Numbered from the stretch's first letter, positions 29,223 to 39,055 are shown. The stretch: 64,000 bases of DNA from Arthrobacter sp. EpRS71 (GCF_001512285.1 NZ_LNUV01000004.1:124001-188000), one strand, 5' to 3'. Notes: generated by a model not told the origin, from the sequence alone. Numbers and translations: made by a program.

Positions 29223-29270
29223 CCGACGGCGGCTCTTGCCTTTCACACGGAAGGCAAGGGCCGCCGTCGG
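29223..29270 (+). terminator. Terminator after the FAH-family gene
   Basis: The 20-pair arms 29223-29242 and 29251-29270 (one wobble) with an 8-nt loop; only a short T stretch (GCGTTT) follows. Confidence 0.7.
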
Positions 29271-29323
29271 GCGTTTCCGGCCGGGAAACCGACGCGTCGC
29301 CAAGCGGTAAAGTTGGAACCACT

Positions 29324-30844
29324 ATGACTACTGCTTCTGCGTCGAACGCTGCTTCCAGCGCCATCCCTGCCGTCAACGCCGAGACTCCGGTCCGCGTCCG
29401 TTTCTGCCCGTCGCCCACGGGAACACCGCACGTTGGCCTGATCCGCACTGCCCTGTTCAACTGGGCGTACGCACGCCACACCGGCGGCAAGCTGATCTTC
29501 CGCATCGAGGACACGGACTCGGCCCGCGACAGTGAAGAGAGCTACCACCAGTTGCTGGATGCCCTGAAATGGCTCGGCATCAACTGGGATGAGGGCGTGG
29601 AAGTTGGCGGACCGCACGAGCCGTACCGGCAGTCGCAGCGCGGCGACATCTACCAGGATGTCATCGCCAAGCTCAAAGCCGGAGGACACGTTTACGAGTC
29701 CTACTCAACGCCTGACGAGATCGAAGCACGCCACAAGGCGGCGGGCCGCGACCCCAAGCTGGGCTACGACGGCTTCGACCGGCACCTGACGGATGAGCAG
29801 CTGGCACAATTCAAAGCCGAGGGTCGCGAGGCCGTCCTTCGCCTCCGCATGCCGGACGAGGACCTGACCTTCAACGACCTGGTCCGCGGCGAGATTACCT
29901 TCAAGGCCGGTTCGGTTCCCGACTTTGCTGTTGTGCGCGCCAACGGTGCTCCGCTTTACACGCTGGTGAACCCTGTGGACGACGCTCTTATGGGCATCAC
30001 CCACGTTCTTCGCGGCGAGGATCTGCTCAGTTCCACTCCGCGTCAGATTGCGCTGTACCGCGCCCTCTACGCCATCGGCGTGGCCGAGTACATGCCGGAG
30101 TTCGGCCACCTGCCCTATGTCATGGGCCAGGGCAACAAGAAGCTTTCCAAGCGTGACCCCGAGTCCAGCCTGTTCCTGCACCGTGAACGTGGATTCATCC
30201 CCGAGGGTCTGCTCAACTACCTCTCGCTCCTTGGCTGGTCACTGAGCGCGGACGAGGACATCTTCACCGTGGAGCAGCTCGTAGCCAACTTCGATATCCA
30301 CGATGTCCTGGGCAACCCGGCCCGTTTCGATATCAAGAAGGCTGAAGCCATCAATGGAACCCACGTGCGGTTGCTTGCGCCGGAGGACTTCAAGGAACGC
30401 TTGGTGCCTTACCTCCGGGCTGCTGGTTTCGTAGGGGAAATCCTGACCCCGCGGCAGGAAGAGATCCTCGCAGAGGCAGCTCCTCTGGTACAGGAACGCA
30501 TCACCTTGTTGGGAGAAGCTCCGGAGATGCTGGCCTTCTTGTTCAAGGCCGATGACGCGATTGACGTTGCCGACGATGCCCGCAAGGGACTTCCGCAGAA
30601 CCTGGAGGAAGTACTCGACGCTGCCTTGGCGGCGCTGGAACCGATCGGTGAGTGGACGGCCGAGAATATCCAGGCCGCGCTCAAGCAGGCATTGGTGGAG
30701 GATCTGGGCATCAAGCCACGGGCAGCTTTCGGTCCAGTGCGTACGGCCATCTCAGGACGCCGCATTTCTCCGCCCTTGTTCGAGTCGATGGTGATCCTTG
30801 GCAAGGATTCCTCGCTCGCCCGTGTCCGCGCCTTCCGAGGCTAG
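29324..30844 (+). CDS. gltX: Glutamyl-tRNA synthetase
   Basis: Class I synthetase charging tRNA-Glu, and in bacteria lacking GlnRS also tRNA-Gln (later amidated by GatCAB). 506 residues. The HIGH-like motif is in [26 protein letters not shown] and the KMSKS equivalent is KLSKR (near residue 272). The Glu/Asp-binding stretch [11 protein letters not shown] and [14 protein letters not shown] are typical. I start at ATG 29324; an upstream in-frame codon would run through the terminator hairpin. TAAAGT lies 10 nt upstream, giving a very short leader. tRNA-Gln and tRNA-Glu genes lie 0.9-1.1 kb downstream. Confidence 0.96.
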   Translation: MTTASASNAASSAIPAVNAETPVRVRFCPSPTGTPHVGLIRTALFNWAYARHTGGKLIFRIEDTDSARDSEESYHQLLDALKWLGINWDEGVEVGGPHEPYRQSQRGDIYQDVIAKLKAGGHVYESYSTPDEIEARHKAAGRDPKLGYDGFDRHLTDEQLAQFKAEGREAVLRLRMPDEDLTFNDLVRGEITFKAGSVPDFAVVRANGAPLYTLVNPVDDALMGITHVLRGEDLLSSTPRQIALYRALYAIGVAEYMPEFGHLPYVMGQGNKKLSKRDPESSLFLHRERGFIPEGLLNYLSLLGWSLSADEDIFTVEQLVANFDIHDVLGNPARFDIKKAEAINGTHVRLLAPEDFKERLVPYLRAAGFVGEILTPRQEEILAEAAPLVQERITLLGEAPEMLAFLFKADDAIDVADDARKGLPQNLEEVLDAALAALEPIGEWTAENIQAALKQALVEDLGIKPRAAFGPVRTAISGRRISPPLFESMVILGKDSSLARVRAFRG

Positions 30845-30858
30845 CAGCAGAAGCAGTC

Positions 30859-31587
30859 ATGGCCATCTCACGTTCCTTCGGCACCGTCCGTGGTGTCCTC
30901 TTCGATATTGACGACACCTTGGTGGACCTTGAGTACGCCATGACAACGGCACTCCGCGATGTCAGCGAGCATCTCCTGCCCGGCCTGGACCAGGCCGGGT
31001 GGGTGAAGTTCGGCCGCATCTTCACGCACGAGACCACGCACTTCTACGACCGCTATCTGGCCGGGGAGCTGACTTTCAATGAGCAGCGGCTCCTGCGGGG
31101 CAGGGCTGCTTTGGGACACTTTGGCGTGGAGCTTCAGGATGGCGAAGAATCCCAAGCCTGGGTGGCCGAGTACCATCAACGCCAGACGGCGTATGTGCGG
31201 GCTTTTGACGACGTTGAAGGCGTACTCGACGCCCTCGATGCCGCAGGAATTCCCTATGGCGCCGTCAGCAACAACGTGCATGATTACCAGCGGGCCAAGC
31301 TGGACGGTGCAGGCCTGTCGAGGATCAAGATCCTCGTAGGTACGGACACAGTAGGTGTGCCAAAGCCGGACCCGGCGATCTACCTCGAAGGCGTGCGCCA
31401 GTTGGGCACAGGGCCGGCGGAGACCTTGTATGTTGGCGACAACAGGCTGCTTGATGCTGACGGTGCAACGGCAGCAGGGCTGATTGGCGTATGGCTGAAC
31501 AGGACCGGGGAAGTGGTGGAAGAGTTCACCGGACGCCAAGTGGACTCCCTGTCGCGGCTGCTGGTGACGGCTCCCACCGCTGCGTAA
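30859..31587 (+). CDS. HAD-superfamily hydrolase (haloacid dehalogenase-like phosphatase)
   Basis: 242 residues. Motif I is DIDDT (VLFDIDDTLVDL) with the nucleophile Asp and general acid Asp. Motif II is the Ser in GAVSNNVHDYQ, motif III the Lys in GVPKPDPAIYLEGV, and motif IV VGDNRLLDADGA. The cap is an alpha-helical C1 type. This points to a small-molecule phosphatase such as phosphoglycolate or pyrimidine 5'-nucleotidase (YjjG) relatives; the substrate is unknown. It begins 14 nt after gltX and is probably cotranscribed. Confidence 0.9.
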   Translation: MAISRSFGTVRGVLFDIDDTLVDLEYAMTTALRDVSEHLLPGLDQAGWVKFGRIFTHETTHFYDRYLAGELTFNEQRLLRGRAALGHFGVELQDGEESQAWVAEYHQRQTAYVRAFDDVEGVLDALDAAGIPYGAVSNNVHDYQRAKLDGAGLSRIKILVGTDTVGVPKPDPAIYLEGVRQLGTGPAETLYVGDNRLLDADGATAAGLIGVWLNRTGEVVEEFTGRQVDSLSRLLVTAPTAA

Positions 31588-31619
31588 GAATCGTGTGATG
31601 CAGGTAACGGCTTTCCGAT

Positions 31620-31648
31620 TTGTGCACGTGGCGAGACTCCGGTAGAGT
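31620..31648 (+). promoter_or_regulatory. Promoter of the tRNA-Gln/tRNA-Glu unit
   Basis: TTGTGC (31620-31625) and TAGAGT (31643-31648) are exactly 17 bp apart, about 75 bp before tRNA-Gln. Confidence 0.7.
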
Positions 31649-31724
31649 CATTACTCGTGCTGAGGGGCACGGAGGGAAAAGCTGAGGGAAACCAAAGCGT
31701 TGAACTCCGGTCCGAAAGTCACTT

Positions 31725-31796
31725 TGGGATATGGTGTAATTGGCAACACTACGGTTTCTGGTACCGTCATTCTAGGTTCGAGTCCTGGTATCCCAG
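31725..31796 (+). tRNA. tRNA-Gln (anticodon CTG)
   Basis: 72 nt. The acceptor TGGGATA pairs with TATCCCA, the anticodon stem ACGGT/ACCGT encloses TTCTGGT (anticodon CTG), the T arm has GGTTCGAGTCC, and the discriminator is G. CCA is not encoded. Confidence 0.96.
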
Positions 31797-31923
31797 CTCT
31801 GAAAATCCGCGTCAACACGCTGGAAATTCGGATGTTTCAGATCGCTGAGTCGATTTGGAGCGAAGCTGAAAGTGTGAAATACTCATTCAGCTTGATCGCC
31901 GGAAACGGTGATAAAAAGTGCAA

Positions 31924-31999
31924 GGCCCCATCGTATAGCGGCCTAGTACGCCGCCCTCTCACGGCGGTAACGCGGGTTCGAATCCCGCTGGGGTCACCA
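31924..31999 (+). tRNA. tRNA-Glu (anticodon CTC)
   Basis: 76 nt with encoded CCA. The acceptor GGCCCCA pairs with TGGGGTC (one wobble), the anticodon stem CCGCC/GGCGG encloses CTCTCAC (anticodon CTC), and the T arm has GGTTCGAATCC. Probably cotranscribed with tRNA-Gln, 127 bp upstream. Confidence 0.97.
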
Positions 32000-32001
32000 A
32001 C

Positions 32002-32040
32002 AAATCCCCCGGAACCACGGTTCCGGGGGATTTCTTTTTT
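32002..32040 (+). terminator. Intrinsic terminator after tRNA-Glu
   Basis: A perfect 13-bp stem (32002-32014/32021-32033) with a 6-nt loop, followed by CTTTTTT. Confidence 0.9.
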
Positions 32041-32105
32041 CTCCGGTTTTGTCCTCAATGCTTGCGGCGCCCCTGTCACGGGGATTGGACTGGCATGATG
32101 ATGCT

Positions 32106-33887
32106 GTGACCGCTAATGATGATGAGAGAACACCCCGGGCCAGCCAAGCAGCCCTTGGTGCGGCAGCCGCCGTCGAGACCTTGGAAGCGGCCCGCGCGGA
32201 ACTCGCGGCCACGACCCTTCCGCTCGCCGTACCGGAAGTCCGGGAAGCCCGTCAGTGGGTTCGAGAGTCCTTGGCTCAGCTGGACGACTACGTGATTCCC
32301 CGCTACCGGAGCCTGGACGCTCCTCTGCTGGCGGTTGTTGGCGGTTCCACTGGTGCAGGGAAGTCCACCCTGGTCAATGCGCTGATCGGCTACCCGGTCA
32401 CGCGTGCCGGCGCCATCAGGCCCACCACGCGCCAGCCCATCCTCCTCCACCATCCCCTGGACGCGGAGTGGTTTGACGGCCATCGGATTCTTCCGGGCCT
32501 GGACAGGATCCGGGGCACGGTCTCAGACAGTCCTTTGCCGGCGCATCAGGCAGGTGCCACCCCCGATGCGCAGGCCATCACGTCATTGGTCCTGGTGGGA
32601 CACGCGGCTGTTCCTCAGGGAATAGCGCTCCTGGATGCACCCGACGTCGACTCGATCTCTGATGACAACCGCAGGCTCGCCGGCCAGCTGCTTGCCGCAG
32701 CTGACCTTTGGGTGTTTGTTACCACCGCAAACCGCTACGCCGACGCCGTACCCTGGCGCCTGCTCCTGGATGCGGCGTCCAGGGATATCACCGTAGCCGT
32801 TGTCCTGGACCGTGTGCCGGCTGCCGCGGACGAGGAAGTCAGGACTGACCTCCAGGCAATGCTGGACCGGCAGGGCTTGGCCGAGGCGAAACTCTTCGTT
32901 GTTCCTGAAAGTGCCCTCAACGCACTGGGGATGCTTCCGGAGGAGTCCGTGATTTCCTTACGCCAGTGGCTGGGTGCCTTGGCCGCTGATGCAGTCGGAC
33001 GGGCGGAGGTGGCCAGACGAACGCTCAATGGCGCTGTCAAGGCCGTCAGTGTCAGGTTGGACGGAGTCGCCGGCGCCGCTGCCGCCCAGAATGCCGCTGC
33101 CCACGATCTTCGGGTGACGTGCGTTGCTGAGTATGAACAAGCGCTCTCGCGCATTCTGGAGGCCACCAGGGACGGTGCTCTGCTCCGCGGCGAAGTGCTG
33201 GCGCGGTGGCAGGATTTTGTGGGCACAGGTGAGTTTTTCCGGGCGCTTGAACAGAATATCGGGCGGATGCGGGACCGGGTAGGGGCATTCTTCCGCGGCG
33301 AGCCGGCTCCCGCTGTGAAGGTTGAAACCGCCATTGAGACCGGGCTGCAGGCGGTGATCCTGGACGAGGCGGCGAATGCAGCCGAAAACGTGGACAGGCA
33401 CTGGCGCTCGGATGCTGCCGGCCGGGAACTCCTTGGCTCGGAGGATCTTTCGGGTACCAGCGAAGGCTTCGATGCGAAGGCCGCAGCAGCCATCCGTTCC
33501 TGGCAGGAGGGTCTGATGGAGATGATCCGCACCCAAGGCCAGGGCAAACGGACCCAGGCGCGCTGGTTGTCCTTCGGCGTCAACGGGCTCGGGGCCGCGC
33601 TCATGGTGGTGGTGTTCTCCATGACTGCCGGCCTGAGCGGTTTGGAGATCGGCATTGCAGGCGGAACGGCCGTGGTTGGCCAGAAGCTGCTTGAAGCGGT
33701 GTTCGGTGAGGACGCCGTACGTCGTCTGGCCCAGCAGGCCAGGGATGACCTGCATACTCAATGCCAACGGCTCCTGGACGATGAGAGGGAACGGTTCCTT
33801 GGCCGCCTTGAGGCAGCCCATCCGGGCTCCGGGGACGACCTCGCCCGGTATGCCCAAGCATTGCGCCATCTGGCAGGGGCCGCATGA
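32106..33887 (+). CDS. Dynamin-like GTPase, first of a pair (DynA-like)
   Basis: 593-residue P-loop GTPase of the dynamin/GTPase class. The G1 loop GGSTGAGKSTLVNALIG is near residues 79-90, switch-region Thr is in RPTTRQPILL, and a G3-like DAPDVDS precedes helical regions. The C-terminal half is mostly alpha-helical, with hydrophobic segments at about residues 495-530 (GAALMVVVFSMTAGLSGLEIGIAGGTAVVG) that can form a membrane hairpin or paddle. Start GTG 32106 follows CATGAT by 6 nt, a leaderless arrangement. The stop overlaps the next GTPase gene. Adjacent pairs of dynamin-like proteins of this build include Streptomyces DynA/DynB, which stabilise FtsZ rings; assigning that role here is inference. 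Confidence 0.8.
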   Translation: MTANDDERTPRASQAALGAAAAVETLEAARAELAATTLPLAVPEVREARQWVRESLAQLDDYVIPRYRSLDAPLLAVVGGSTGAGKSTLVNALIGYPVTRAGAIRPTTRQPILLHHPLDAEWFDGHRILPGLDRIRGTVSDSPLPAHQAGATPDAQAITSLVLVGHAAVPQGIALLDAPDVDSISDDNRRLAGQLLAAADLWVFVTTANRYADAVPWRLLLDAASRDITVAVVLDRVPAAADEEVRTDLQAMLDRQGLAEAKLFVVPESALNALGMLPEESVISLRQWLGALAADAVGRAEVARRTLNGAVKAVSVRLDGVAGAAAAQNAAAHDLRVTCVAEYEQALSRILEATRDGALLRGEVLARWQDFVGTGEFFRALEQNIGRMRDRVGAFFRGEPAPAVKVETAIETGLQAVILDEAANAAENVDRHWRSDAAGRELLGSEDLSGTSEGFDAKAAAAIRSWQEGLMEMIRTQGQGKRTQARWLSFGVNGLGAALMVVVFSMTAGLSGLEIGIAGGTAVVGQKLLEAVFGEDAVRRLAQQARDDLHTQCQRLLDDERERFLGRLEAAHPGSGDDLARYAQALRHLAGAA

Positions 33888-35503
33888 GCCGCCACGGACA
33901 GGTTCGCGAGTCGTCGCTGCTGCAGCGCAGGCTTGAATCCCTCAATACTGCACGGGAACTGGCTGAGGGTGTCCTGCCGGATGCTGATCTGCAATCCGTG
34001 TACGAGGTCTTGGAGCGTGCCAGCTCGCGGCGGTCTCTTTCGGCAGATCACACGGTGGTGGGATTCTTCGGGGCGACAGGCAGCGGAAAATCCTCCTTGT
34101 TCAATGCTGTTTCGGACAGCAGTCTCGCAACTGCCGCGGCTCGGCGTCCCACGACGTCGGCGCCTTTGGCGGGCATTTGGGGCGAGGAAGGCAGCGGGCC
34201 GTTGCTTGACTGGCTGGACGTCAAAGAGCGGCATACGCTGCCACCGGTTCCAGGGCTCGCGGAGGAGAACACCGGCCTGGTGCTGCTGGATCTGCCGGAC
34301 TTCGATTCCACCAGACTGGAGAATCGGGAGATCGTTCAGCGAATGGTGGGCATGGTTGATGTCCTGGTGTGGGTTCTGGACCCGCAGAAATACGCCGACG
34401 CTGCGGTGCATCATGATTTTCTTCGCCCCATGGCCACTCATGGGGCAGTGACCTTGGTTGTCCTGAACCAGATGGACAAACTCAACGCGGCCGACGCTGC
34501 CGCTGTGATGCAGTCTTTGGAAGGGATCCTTGCACAGGACGGCTTGGGGAAGGTTCGGGTCCTTGGCGCCTCAGCGATAACGGGCGACGGCGTCCAAAGC
34601 CTCCGCGCTGTGATCAGGAAGGTGGTGGTTCAGCGGGAGGCAACAACAGAACGCCTGGCAGCGGACGTTGCGAAGGCCGCCGCGGAACTTGCCAAGGCCT
34701 CCGGCGAGGGCGAAGCCAGGGGCGTCAAAGGTGGAACGAAAGCCCGCCTCGCCTCTGAATTGTCGACGGCGGCAAATGTTCCGGTGGTTGTGGACGCCGT
34801 TCACCGATCTTTTAAGCGGGAATCAGCCAAGAGGACAGGGTGGCCCGTCACCCGGTGGCTTTTGCGTTTCCGGCCCGACCCGTTGCGGCGGCTGAACCTG
34901 GGCAGGGACGACACCAGGCCGGAACTGAACAGAACATCTCTGCCTCCTGCCGGGGCACCCGAGAGGGCGAGGACGGACGCAGCGGTGCGGGATTTTGCGG
35001 ACGAGGCTTCAGCGGGCGCCCCGGGTCCTTGGCGTGCGGCGATCCGCAGTGCGGCAAGGGACGGGCGGGAGGAGCTGCCCGACGCCTTGGATCAAGCGAT
35101 TGCAAGCACTGACCTCTTGGCGGGTAAACGTCCCCTGTGGTGGCTTCTTTTCAATACCCTCCAATGGAGCGCGCTTGTACTCGCTGCAGGGGGCCTGGGC
35201 TGGCTGGGTGTGATGGCCGCGCTGGGCTACTTCCAAATGCCTGTGCCTGAGGTGCCCCGAACAGAAGGGTGGCCGTGGCCAACCCTGATGGTTGCCGGGG
35301 GAGTGGTGTTGGGAATCGCCCTTGCCATCACCGGGAGGATTCTTGGTGGATGGGCGGCGCGTGCCAGGGCTTCGAGGGCGGCGAAGCGGTTGAAGGCAGC
35401 GGTGGCAGCGGTTGCCGAGCAGCGGATTGTGGAGCCCGTCGACGTGGAGATCACCCGCTTGAAAGCGTTCAACTCAGCCCTCAAGGCCGCACGCCCGGGC
35501 TAG
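33884..35503 (+). CDS. Dynamin-like GTPase, second of a pair (DynB-like)
   Basis: 539 residues, start ATG 33884 overlapping the previous stop by 4 nt, so the two products are probably made together. The G1 loop is GATGSGKSSLFNAV (about residues 62-75), switch Thr in RRPTTSAPLAG, G3 is DLPDFDS and G4 is NQMDK, all intact. Residues about 240-400 are Ala/Lys/Arg-rich helices. Two membrane helices follow (LLFNTLQWSALVLAAGGLGWLGVMAALGYF and TLMVAGGVVLGIALAITGRILGGWAA), then a basic helical tail. This suggests a membrane-remodelling or division-associated GTPase that works with its partner as a hetero-oligomer. Its 3' end is 26 bp from the convergent DUF1697 gene. Confidence 0.82.
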   Translation: MSRHGQVRESSLLQRRLESLNTARELAEGVLPDADLQSVYEVLERASSRRSLSADHTVVGFFGATGSGKSSLFNAVSDSSLATAAARRPTTSAPLAGIWGEEGSGPLLDWLDVKERHTLPPVPGLAEENTGLVLLDLPDFDSTRLENREIVQRMVGMVDVLVWVLDPQKYADAAVHHDFLRPMATHGAVTLVVLNQMDKLNAADAAAVMQSLEGILAQDGLGKVRVLGASAITGDGVQSLRAVIRKVVVQREATTERLAADVAKAAAELAKASGEGEARGVKGGTKARLASELSTAANVPVVVDAVHRSFKRESAKRTGWPVTRWLLRFRPDPLRRLNLGRDDTRPELNRTSLPPAGAPERARTDAAVRDFADEASAGAPGPWRAAIRSAARDGREELPDALDQAIASTDLLAGKRPLWWLLFNTLQWSALVLAAGGLGWLGVMAALGYFQMPVPEVPRTEGWPWPTLMVAGGVVLGIALAITGRILGGWAARARASRAAKRLKAAVAAVAEQRIVEPVDVEITRLKAFNSALKAARPG

Positions 35504-35529
35504 AGGGTCCCCACCATCAAAGACAGAGC

Positions 35530-36066
35530 CTAGAGGGACGCGGCTGCATCCCTGACTTTGATGAGGGTGCGCAGGTTCCTGGTGGTCGTGCTGGCTTTGT
35601 AGCGTGCCTTGGCCGAGAGTTTGCTGAAGGGGCTGTCCAGTGTTCCGCCGGCAGGGGCCAGCCAAGCGGAGGCCTCCGGGCCGAGCCGCACCTGTTCCAC
35701 GCCGCCAAGCGCCTCGCCGGCCTGGAAGAGTTCATCAAGCATCGCAGTATCGGAGGCAAGGGTGATGTAGCTGTGCATGGATTTGTCGTCCGCCGGATAC
35801 GGGCATGCGTCCACCAACTCGCCTACCCTTGCAGCGGTGAGGACAACCACCCAGGCGTCGTAACCGAAGGTTTCCCGCAGGCATTTCTCGAACTGTGTTT
35901 TGACGTCCTTGGCGCTGAGCTCACTTTGCAGCACCACGTTCCCGCTGGCCAACAGGGTTTTGACCTTGCTGAACGGGTAGTCCTTCAGTGCAGAGGTGAG
36001 ATCGGCCATCTTGATGTTGATGCCGCCCACGTTGATGCCGCGCAGGAAAACGGCGTAGCTGTACAT
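35530..36066 (-). CDS. DUF1697 family protein
   Basis: 178-residue cytoplasmic protein matching the DUF1697 family: N-terminal YAVFLRGINVGGINIKMADL, then TLLASGNVVLQSE, and the C-terminal TTTRNLRTLIKV. The family has a ferredoxin-like fold and no established function. The start at ATG 36066 is 1 nt after the IclR stop, with no ribosome-binding site, so translation is probably coupled to the regulator gene. No link to leucine synthesis is known. Confidence 0.85.
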   Translation of the reverse strand: MYSYAVFLRGINVGGINIKMADLTSALKDYPFSKVKTLLASGNVVLQSELSAKDVKTQFEKCLRETFGYDAWVVVLTAARVGELVDACPYPADDKSMHSYITLASDTAMLDELFQAGEALGGVEQVRLGPEASAWLAPAGGTLDSPFSKLSAKARYKASTTTRNLRTLIKVRDAAASL

Positions 36067-36067
36067 G

Positions 36068-36787
36068 CTAGTCGTTGTTTTTACGCAGGGCATCGGTCAG
36101 GAGCCGGGCGGCGTTGCAGACCACTTCAGCGTGGAGGCGCCCCGGCTGACGGGTGAGGCGTTCGATCGGACCTGAAATGGACACTGCCGCAATGACCCTG
36201 CCTGACGGTCCGCGAACGGGTGCGGAGACGGAGGCGACCCCGGGTTCACGTTCGCCAAGGCTTTGACCCCAGCCCCGGCGTCGTACACCGGCCAGGACGG
36301 TGGGCGTAAAGCGCGCGTTTTGCAACCCCTCAAGGAGTCGGTCGTGGTCTTCCCACGCCAGCAATACCTGCGCGGCTGAGCCAGCCTTCATGGAGAGCTG
36401 GGTACCCACGGGGATGGTGTCGCGCAGGCCGATGGGCCGTTCGGCTGAGGCTACGCAGACGCGCCAATCGCCCTGGCGGCGGAAGATCTGCGCGCTTTCA
36501 CCCGTAGCGTCACGGAGTTGAATGAGAACGGGGCCAGCAGAGGCGATAAGCCGGTCTTCGCCGGCAGCTGAAGCGAGTTCCACCAGTCGGCTGCCCAGGA
36601 CGAAGCGTCCTTGGATATCGCGGCTCACCAAACGGTGGTGGACAAGTGCCAGCGCCAGCCGGTGAACGGTGGGCCGGGCCAGGCCCGTGGCCGCCACGAG
36701 TTGCGCAAGAGTGGTGGGCCCGGCCTCAAGGGCATCGAGTACTTGGGCCGCTTTATCAATGACACCGACTCCACTAGAATTGTCCAT
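36068..36787 (-). CDS. IclR-family transcriptional regulator, divergent from leuCD (NdgR/LtbR-like)
   Basis: 239 residues. Residues 5-65 are the IclR winged helix ([65 protein letters not shown]). The rest is the GAF-like effector domain ([74 protein letters not shown]). An IclR gene divergent from leuC is the conserved position of NdgR in Streptomyces and LtbR in Corynebacterium, which control leuCD and other amino acid genes; I infer the same role here. ATG 36787 gives the usual family length. The palindrome in the shared promoter also suggests autoregulation. Confidence 0.9.
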   Translation of the reverse strand: MDNSSGVGVIDKAAQVLDALEAGPTTLAQLVAATGLARPTVHRLALALVHHRLVSRDIQGRFVLGSRLVELASAAGEDRLIASAGPVLIQLRDATGESAQIFRRQGDWRVCVASAERPIGLRDTIPVGTQLSMKAGSAAQVLLAWEDHDRLLEGLQNARFTPTVLAGVRRRGWGQSLGEREPGVASVSAPVRGPSGRVIAAVSISGPIERLTRQPGRLHAEVVCNAARLLTDALRKNND

Positions 36788-36796
36788 GTAATGATA

Positions 36797-36825
36797 TTGC
36801 CGTCTCAATATCTGAGATGCAAGTT
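36797..36825 (+). promoter_or_regulatory. leuC promoter with a palindromic operator in its spacer
   Basis: TTGCCG (36797-36802) and CAAGTT (36820-36825) are 17 bp apart. The spacer contains TCTCA-ATATC-TGAGA (36803-36817), a symmetric operator that would block RNA polymerase when bound. It is 15-30 bp from the IclR start on the other strand. The IclR regulator is the likely ligand. Confidence 0.6.
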
Positions 36826-36910
36826 GTTTCGCTGGCCTATTTTGGCGCCGGGCTGCTTCAGTGGAACAAGAACAACGCAACACGCCAATCGCAGTGAAGG
36901 GAGCAAGGCC

Positions 36911-38362
36911 GTGGGAAAGACACTGGCCGAGAAAGTCTGGGACGCGCACGTAGTGCGCAAGGGTGAAGGCGAAGGAGCCAATGCCCAGCCCGATCTTCTC
37001 TTCATCGACCTTCACCTCGTCCACGAAGTAACGTCCCCGCAGGCTTTCGAAGGCCTGCGCCTGGCCGGCCGGCCCTTGCGGCGCGTGGACCTCACTATTG
37101 CCACCGAGGACCACAACACTCCCACGCTGGACATCGACAAACCAATTGCCGACCTGACAAGCCGCACGCAGATTGAGACGCTGCGCGCCAACTGCAAGGA
37201 ATTCGGTGTCCGCCTTCACTCACTCGGTGACAAGGAACAGGGAATCGTGCACGTCGTGGGTCCGCAGCTCGGCCTGACGCAGCCCGGTATGACCGTGGTC
37301 TGCGGCGACTCGCACACGTCAACCCACGGCGCCTTCGGTGCGCTGGCCATGGGCATCGGCACGTCCGAGGTGGAGCATGTCATGGCCACCCAAACCCTGT
37401 CGCTGAAGCCTTTCAAGACCATGGCCATCAACGTTGAGGGCACCCTGCGCCCCGGCGTCACCGCCAAGGACATCATCCTCGCGGTTATTGCCAAGATCGG
37501 CACCGGCGGCGGTCAGGGATATGTGCTCGAATACCGCGGCTCGGCCATCCGGGCGCTGTCCATGGATGCCCGCATGACCATCTGCAACATGTCCATCGAA
37601 GCCGGCGCCCGCGCCGGGATGGTGGCTCCGGACCAGACCACATACGACTACATGCAGGGCCGCCCCCACGCTCCGGAAGGCGCAGACTGGGATGCCGCCG
37701 TGGAGTACTGGAACACGCTGAACACCGACGCCGACGCGACCTTCGACGTCGAAGTTGACCTGGACGCTGACGCCCTGGAGCCGTTCGTGACCTGGGGGAC
37801 CAACCCGGGCCAGGGCGTTTCGCTGTCCGCCAAGGTGCCGTCGCCGGAAGACTTCGGTGATGAGAATGCCAAGGCAGCTGCCGAGCGTGCCCTGCAGTAC
37901 ATGGGCTTGGAAGCCGGCACCCCCATGAAGGACATCCGTGTGGACACGGTCTTCCTGGGATCCTGCACCAACTCCCGTATTGAGGACCTGCGCGCAGCTG
38001 CAGACATTATTCGTGGCCGTGAGAAGGACCCCAACATCCGCATGCTGGTGGTCCCGGGTTCTGCCCGTGTCCGGTTGGAGGCAGAAGCGGAGGGCCTGGA
38101 CAAGGTCTTCAAGGACTTTGGCGCTGAATGGCGTTTCGCTGGTTGTTCCATGTGCTTGGGCATGAACCCGGACCAGCTGGAGCCGGGAGAGCGTTGTGCC
38201 TCAACATCCAACCGCAACTTTGAGGGACGCCAGGGCAAGGGCGGCCGCACGCACCTGGTCTCGCCGGTGGTGGCCGCGGCCACCGCTGTCCGAGGCACGC
38301 TGAGCTCGCCGTCGGACCTTGAGTCCGCTGCCACAGGCACACTGACCGGAATCGCAGTCTAG
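36911..38362 (+). CDS. leuC: 3-isopropylmalate dehydratase large subunit
   Basis: Aconitase-family subunit that isomerises 2- to 3-isopropylmalate with LeuD. 483 residues. Start GTG 36911 has GAAGGGAG 7 nt upstream and gives the family N-terminus [14 protein letters not shown]. The [4Fe-4S] ligands are Cys352 (GSCTNSR), Cys412 and Cys415 ([12 protein letters not shown]). [29 protein letters not shown] is the aconitase signature. LeuD follows after 9 nt. Control is probably by the operator in its promoter; the 26-codon open frame in the leader is not leucine-rich. Confidence 0.98.
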   Translation: MGKTLAEKVWDAHVVRKGEGEGANAQPDLLFIDLHLVHEVTSPQAFEGLRLAGRPLRRVDLTIATEDHNTPTLDIDKPIADLTSRTQIETLRANCKEFGVRLHSLGDKEQGIVHVVGPQLGLTQPGMTVVCGDSHTSTHGAFGALAMGIGTSEVEHVMATQTLSLKPFKTMAINVEGTLRPGVTAKDIILAVIAKIGTGGGQGYVLEYRGSAIRALSMDARMTICNMSIEAGARAGMVAPDQTTYDYMQGRPHAPEGADWDAAVEYWNTLNTDADATFDVEVDLDADALEPFVTWGTNPGQGVSLSAKVPSPEDFGDENAKAAAERALQYMGLEAGTPMKDIRVDTVFLGSCTNSRIEDLRAAADIIRGREKDPNIRMLVVPGSARVRLEAEAEGLDKVFKDFGAEWRFAGCSMCLGMNPDQLEPGERCASTSNRNFEGRQGKGGRTHLVSPVVAAATAVRGTLSSPSDLESAATGTLTGIAV

Positions 38363-38371
38363 GAGGATCCC

Positions 38372-38980
38372 ATGGAAGCTTTCACAACCCACACCGGCAT
38401 CGGCGTTCCCCTGCGCCAGAGCAACGTGGACACGGACCAGATCATTCCCGCTGTGTACCTCAAGCGCATCACCCGGACCGGGTTCGAAGACGCCTTGTTC
38501 GCTGCCTGGCGGAAGGACGAGTCCTTCATCCTGAACCAGGCCCCGTTCAACGCCGGCTCCGTGCTGGTTGCCGGACCCGATTTCGGCACGGGTTCATCCC
38601 GGGAACACGCTGTCTGGGCGTTGAAGGACTATGGTTTCAAAGCCGTTCTCTCTTCACGTTTCGCTGACATCTTCCGGGGAAACTCCGGAAAACAGGGATT
38701 GCTGGCCGCCCAGGTTGCCCAGGACGACATCGAACTGATCTGGAAGGTCCTGGAGAACCACCCCGGTACGGAGATCAAAGTGGACTTGGTCTCCAAAACG
38801 GTGGAGTGCGGCAACGTGGTGGCTCCGTTTGAGATTGACGATTACACCCGTTGGCGCCTCCTGGAAGGCCTCGACGACATTGGCCTGACCCTTCAGCATG
38901 AGGAGGACATCACGGCCTACGAGGCAACACGCCCGTCCTTCAAGCCGAAGACGCTGCCAGCGAAAGTTGATGCGCTCTAG
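38372..38980 (+). CDS. leuD: 3-isopropylmalate dehydratase small subunit
   Basis: 202-residue swivel-domain partner of LeuC. AGGAGG overlaps the leuC stop and lies 5 nt before ATG 38372. Family motifs: [59 protein letters not shown] and [23 protein letters not shown]. The operon ends at a terminator with a five-T run. Confidence 0.98.
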   Translation: MEAFTTHTGIGVPLRQSNVDTDQIIPAVYLKRITRTGFEDALFAAWRKDESFILNQAPFNAGSVLVAGPDFGTGSSREHAVWALKDYGFKAVLSSRFADIFRGNSGKQGLLAAQVAQDDIELIWKVLENHPGTEIKVDLVSKTVECGNVVAPFEIDDYTRWRLLEGLDDIGLTLQHEEDITAYEATRPSFKPKTLPAKVDAL

Positions 38981-39013
38981 CCTCTGATAAGAGGCCGCAA
39001 CCTTGCGGATAAC

Positions 39014-39055
39014 GGACCGGCAGGCCCCCTTTGGACGGGCCGGCCGGTCCTTTTT
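39014..39055 (+). terminator. Intrinsic terminator of leuCD
   Basis: GGACCGGC (39014-39021) pairs with GCCGGTCC (39043-39050), and the stem continues with GGCCC/GGGCC after an A-G mismatch. TTTTT follows directly. Confidence 0.85.

Noticed and set aside
32006-32033. GC-rich hairpin after tRNA-Glu as a recombination site (attB-like)
   Set aside because: It is a standard terminator with a T run; no integrase gene or tRNA 3'-end duplication is present.
36817-36897. 26-codon open frame in the leuC leader as a leucine attenuator
   Set aside because: It contains only three leucines scattered, and no terminator hairpin precedes leuC.
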